Shown here: piece by piece, positions 5,555 to 6,568 of the stretch
How positions within the stretch are numbered: position 1 is the first letter of the stretch
Layout of the letters: every line of letters begins with the position of its first letter
NCBI GenBank assembly: GCA_947624755.1
Contig: CANQLQ010000117.1
Coordinates: 1-6,568, forward strand
Length of the DNA: 6,568 nt
Direction: 5' to 3'
DNA from: an uncultured Clostridia bacterium
GTDB taxonomy: Bacteria > Bacillota > Clostridia > Oscillospirales > Acutalibacteraceae
Position numbers and translations under genes: made by a program
The notes under the pieces: model-generated
Seen by the model: only the letters and a program-made list of their open reading frames with translations
Databases searched by the model: none
Told to the model about the DNA's origin: nothing

Positions 5555-6135
5555 TGCAGTATATGCTATTGCTTCTTGAACTTTTTGCTCGCTTTTTTTC
5601 AGTCGGTCTTTTTTCAATCGGCGGCGGTCTTGCAACACTTCCGTTTTTGCAGTCAATGGGCGAGGCAACAGGCTGGTTTGGCTCTATGGAAATTTCAAAT
5701 ATGGTTGCGATTTCCGAATCCACACCCGGACCGCTCGGCATTAATATGTCAACTTATGTCGGTTTTCACGTCGCCGGTGTCCCCGGTTCTGTTATTGCTC
5801 CAATCGGTCTTATCACACCGTCTATTATTATAATTATTCTCATTTCAAAAATTCTTGCAAAATTCAGAGATTCAAAATATGTTGAAAATGCTTTTTACGG
5901 TCTGCGTGCCGCTTCGCTCGGCCTTGTAAGCGCGGCGTGCTATCAGGTTGCAAAAATCGCCTTTTTCAACAGTGAGGTTTTCTCTGAAACAGAAAGTTTT
6001 GTACAGGCATTTAATTATAAAAGCATTATCCTCGCTGTAGTGATCTTTGTGCTTATCAAGTGTTTTAAAAAAGTACACCCGATTGTTTGGATTATCCTTG
6101 CGGCGGTTGTCGGTATAGTGCTGAAAATGGGATAA
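5554..6135 (+). CDS. CHR-family (chromate transporter family) subunit, second half
   Basis: The protein has 193 residues, and ATG 5554 shares its A with the upstream stop codon. A purine-rich GGGGGA (5540-5545) about eight bases before it serves as ribosome binding site. It is a homologue of its upstream neighbour: FFSVGLFSIGGGLATLP (14-30) aligns with that protein's N-terminal glycine motif, ESTPGPLGIN (55-64) with its TPG loop, STYVGFHVAGVPGS (66-79) with its ATFVGY segment and IGLITPS (84-90) with its LGVVSPS. Hydrophobic segments lie at about 81-101, 115-135, 157-169 and 177-191. It ends with KMG and lacks the charged tail of the first subunit. It presumably forms a heterodimer with that subunit in antiparallel orientation in the cytoplasmic membrane, as proposed for short-chain CHR pairs. 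No obvious terminator follows within 100 bases. Confidence 0.9.
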   Translation: MQYMLLLLELFARFFSVGLFSIGGGLATLPFLQSMGEATGWFGSMEISNMVAISESTPGPLGINMSTYVGFHVAGVPGSVIAPIGLITPSIIIIILISKILAKFRDSKYVENAFYGLRAASLGLVSAACYQVAKIAFFNSEVFSETESFVQAFNYKSIILAVVIFVLIKCFKKVHPIVWIILAAVVGIVLKMG

Positions 6136-6164
6136 AATTGCGATTTAAACAAGCGTCTTAAATT

Positions 6165-6188
6165 TAGGGAATCTCTGATTAAATTATG
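6165..6188 (+). repeat. Further copy of the CTGATTAA-type repeat end
   Basis: TAGGGAATCTCTGATTAAATTATG matches the inverted ends at 288-311 and 541-564, best over the core GGAATC(A/T)CTGATTAA. Its orientation is that of the left end at 288, and it marks the beginning of the right-hand repeat region. Confidence 0.5.
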
Positions 6189-6277
6189 TTTAAGGCTTAA
6201 TACTCATCTTGTATGCAAATTTTTCATAATACTTTGCTAAAATACTCGGGGCTGTTACAAATTAAATTTTTTATAAA

Positions 6278-6342
6278 TCGCGTAGGGGCGACCCCATGTG
6301 GTCGCCCACGGGCATCGCCCGCAGGAATTACGCGGGTTGGAT
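6278..6342. repeat. Palindromic repeat module A (GGGGCGACC hairpin plus AATTACGCGGG)
   Basis: ATCGCGTAGGGGCGACC, a six-base loop, and GGTCGCCC give a perfect eight-pair stem (6286-6293 with 6300-6307). A second small hairpin CGGGC-ATC-GCCCG (6309-6321) and the linker CAGGAATTACGCGGG follow. The second part is the same module as at 327-355 in the left repeat. Confidence 0.65.
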
Positions 6343-6397
6343 TGATGTAAATCTTTACGCACATACTCCACGGCACGGCTTTTGCTATAAACCATAA

Positions 6398-6427
6398 TCG
6401 CGTAGGGGCTACCAATTTGGTCGCCCC
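6398..6427. repeat. Palindromic repeat module B, direct copy of module A's first hairpin
   Basis: ATCGCGTAGGGGCTACC, AATTT, GGTCGCCC repeats the start of module A with a changed loop and one substitution in the stem (CT for CG) that breaks one pair. It lies 120 bases downstream in the same orientation. The better-preserved flank ATCGCGTAGGGGC suggests a defined repeat boundary. Confidence 0.6.
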
Positions 6428-6450
6428 ATACTGGACAGCACCTTGAATTT

Positions 6451-6488
6451 CAAGTTACTTCCAAATTAGTGACAAAGAGTTTTTCACG
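6451..6488 (-). repeat. Inverted partner of the repeat at 415-450
   Basis: The reverse complement reads GAAAAACTCTTTGTCACTAATT followed by TGGAAGTAACTT, closely matching the plus strand at 415-450. The two copies face each other across about 6 kb of unique sequence. Confidence 0.6.
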
Positions 6489-6535
6489 TTGATTCCTTAA
6501 TTTGTGCAAATTATTGGCTTTGACTGCCGTCGGCG

Positions 6536-6568
6536 AACTTTTCTTTTGAAAGAAAAGTTCCAAAAGAA
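6536..6568. repeat. Hairpin with two mutually exclusive pairings at the window edge
   Basis: AACTTTTCTT (6536-6545) and AAGAAAAGTT (6550-6559) form a ten-pair stem with a four-base loop. Alternatively, TTCTTTTG (6541-6548) pairs perfectly with CAAAAGAA (6561-6568). It resembles an interspersed palindrome that probably continues beyond the window. It is T-rich on the plus strand, but no upstream gene nearby needs a terminator here. Confidence 0.5.

Larger units (their letters stand above)
6136..6568. other. Gene-free repeat region at right edge
   Basis: No believable coding sequence occurs in these 433 bases; the minus-strand frame at 6224-6415 lies in palindromic repeats and lacks a ribosome binding site. 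The stretch holds repeat modules related to those at 288-450 and ends in a strong hairpin. It may comprise another MITE-like element running from about 6165 to about 6500, where TAAGGAATCA occurs inverted (complement of 6490-6499). Confidence 0.6.

Noticed and set aside
6224..6415. A 63-codon minus-strand reading frame
   Set aside because: It is built from the GC-rich palindromic repeats (GVAPTRF / MVAPTRL echoes) and has no plausible start signals.

Overview
The window is AT-rich chromosomal DNA from what looks like a low-GC Firmicute, probably a gut Clostridia / Oscillospiraceae-type anaerobe. This is inferred from the strong AGGAGG-type ribosome binding sites, short intergenic terminators, the protein families present and the palindromic interspersed repeats. 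No rRNA, tRNA, CRISPR array or transposase gene was seen.

Left edge (1-680): a minus-strand reading frame encodes most of a bacterial EndoU-type nuclease domain. It has no start codon of its own and is cut at its 5' side by repeat DNA. The repeat DNA (about 288-597) is a string of short hairpins bounded by inverted copies of a TAAGGAA-N3-CTGATTAA-type sequence, which suggests a small non-autonomous mobile element. The fragment is therefore most likely the relic of a toxin or phage-head-associated nuclease gene.

Centre (681-4880): four ordinary single-gene units. A small universal-stress-protein-like gene (minus) is divergent from an NAD(P)-binding SDR/epimerase-like gene (plus) that has a near-consensus promoter. 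The SDR gene converges on a bidirectional terminator with a minus-strand gene for an XRE-type regulator fused to a six-helix membrane domain with a large acidic loop. That regulator is divergent from a 287-residue protein of unknown function. The intergenic region between these two holds promoters facing both ways and a pair of direct repeats, AAACCGA(A/G)AAT, with exactly 20 bp periodicity. This makes the regulator plus the unknown protein the best candidate for an undescribed signalling unit here.

Right part (4949-6135): two overlapping genes (TAATG junction) encode the two half-size subunits of a CHR-family (chromate transporter family) membrane transporter. The final ~430 bp (6136-6568) carries no gene. 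It holds repeat DNA related to the left edge: another CTGATTAA-type end, GGGGCGACC/GGTCGCCC hairpin modules, and an inverted copy of a CTTTGTCACTAATTT sequence also present at about 415-450. The unique genes are thus bracketed by related repeats, but nothing shows that the whole block moves as a unit.
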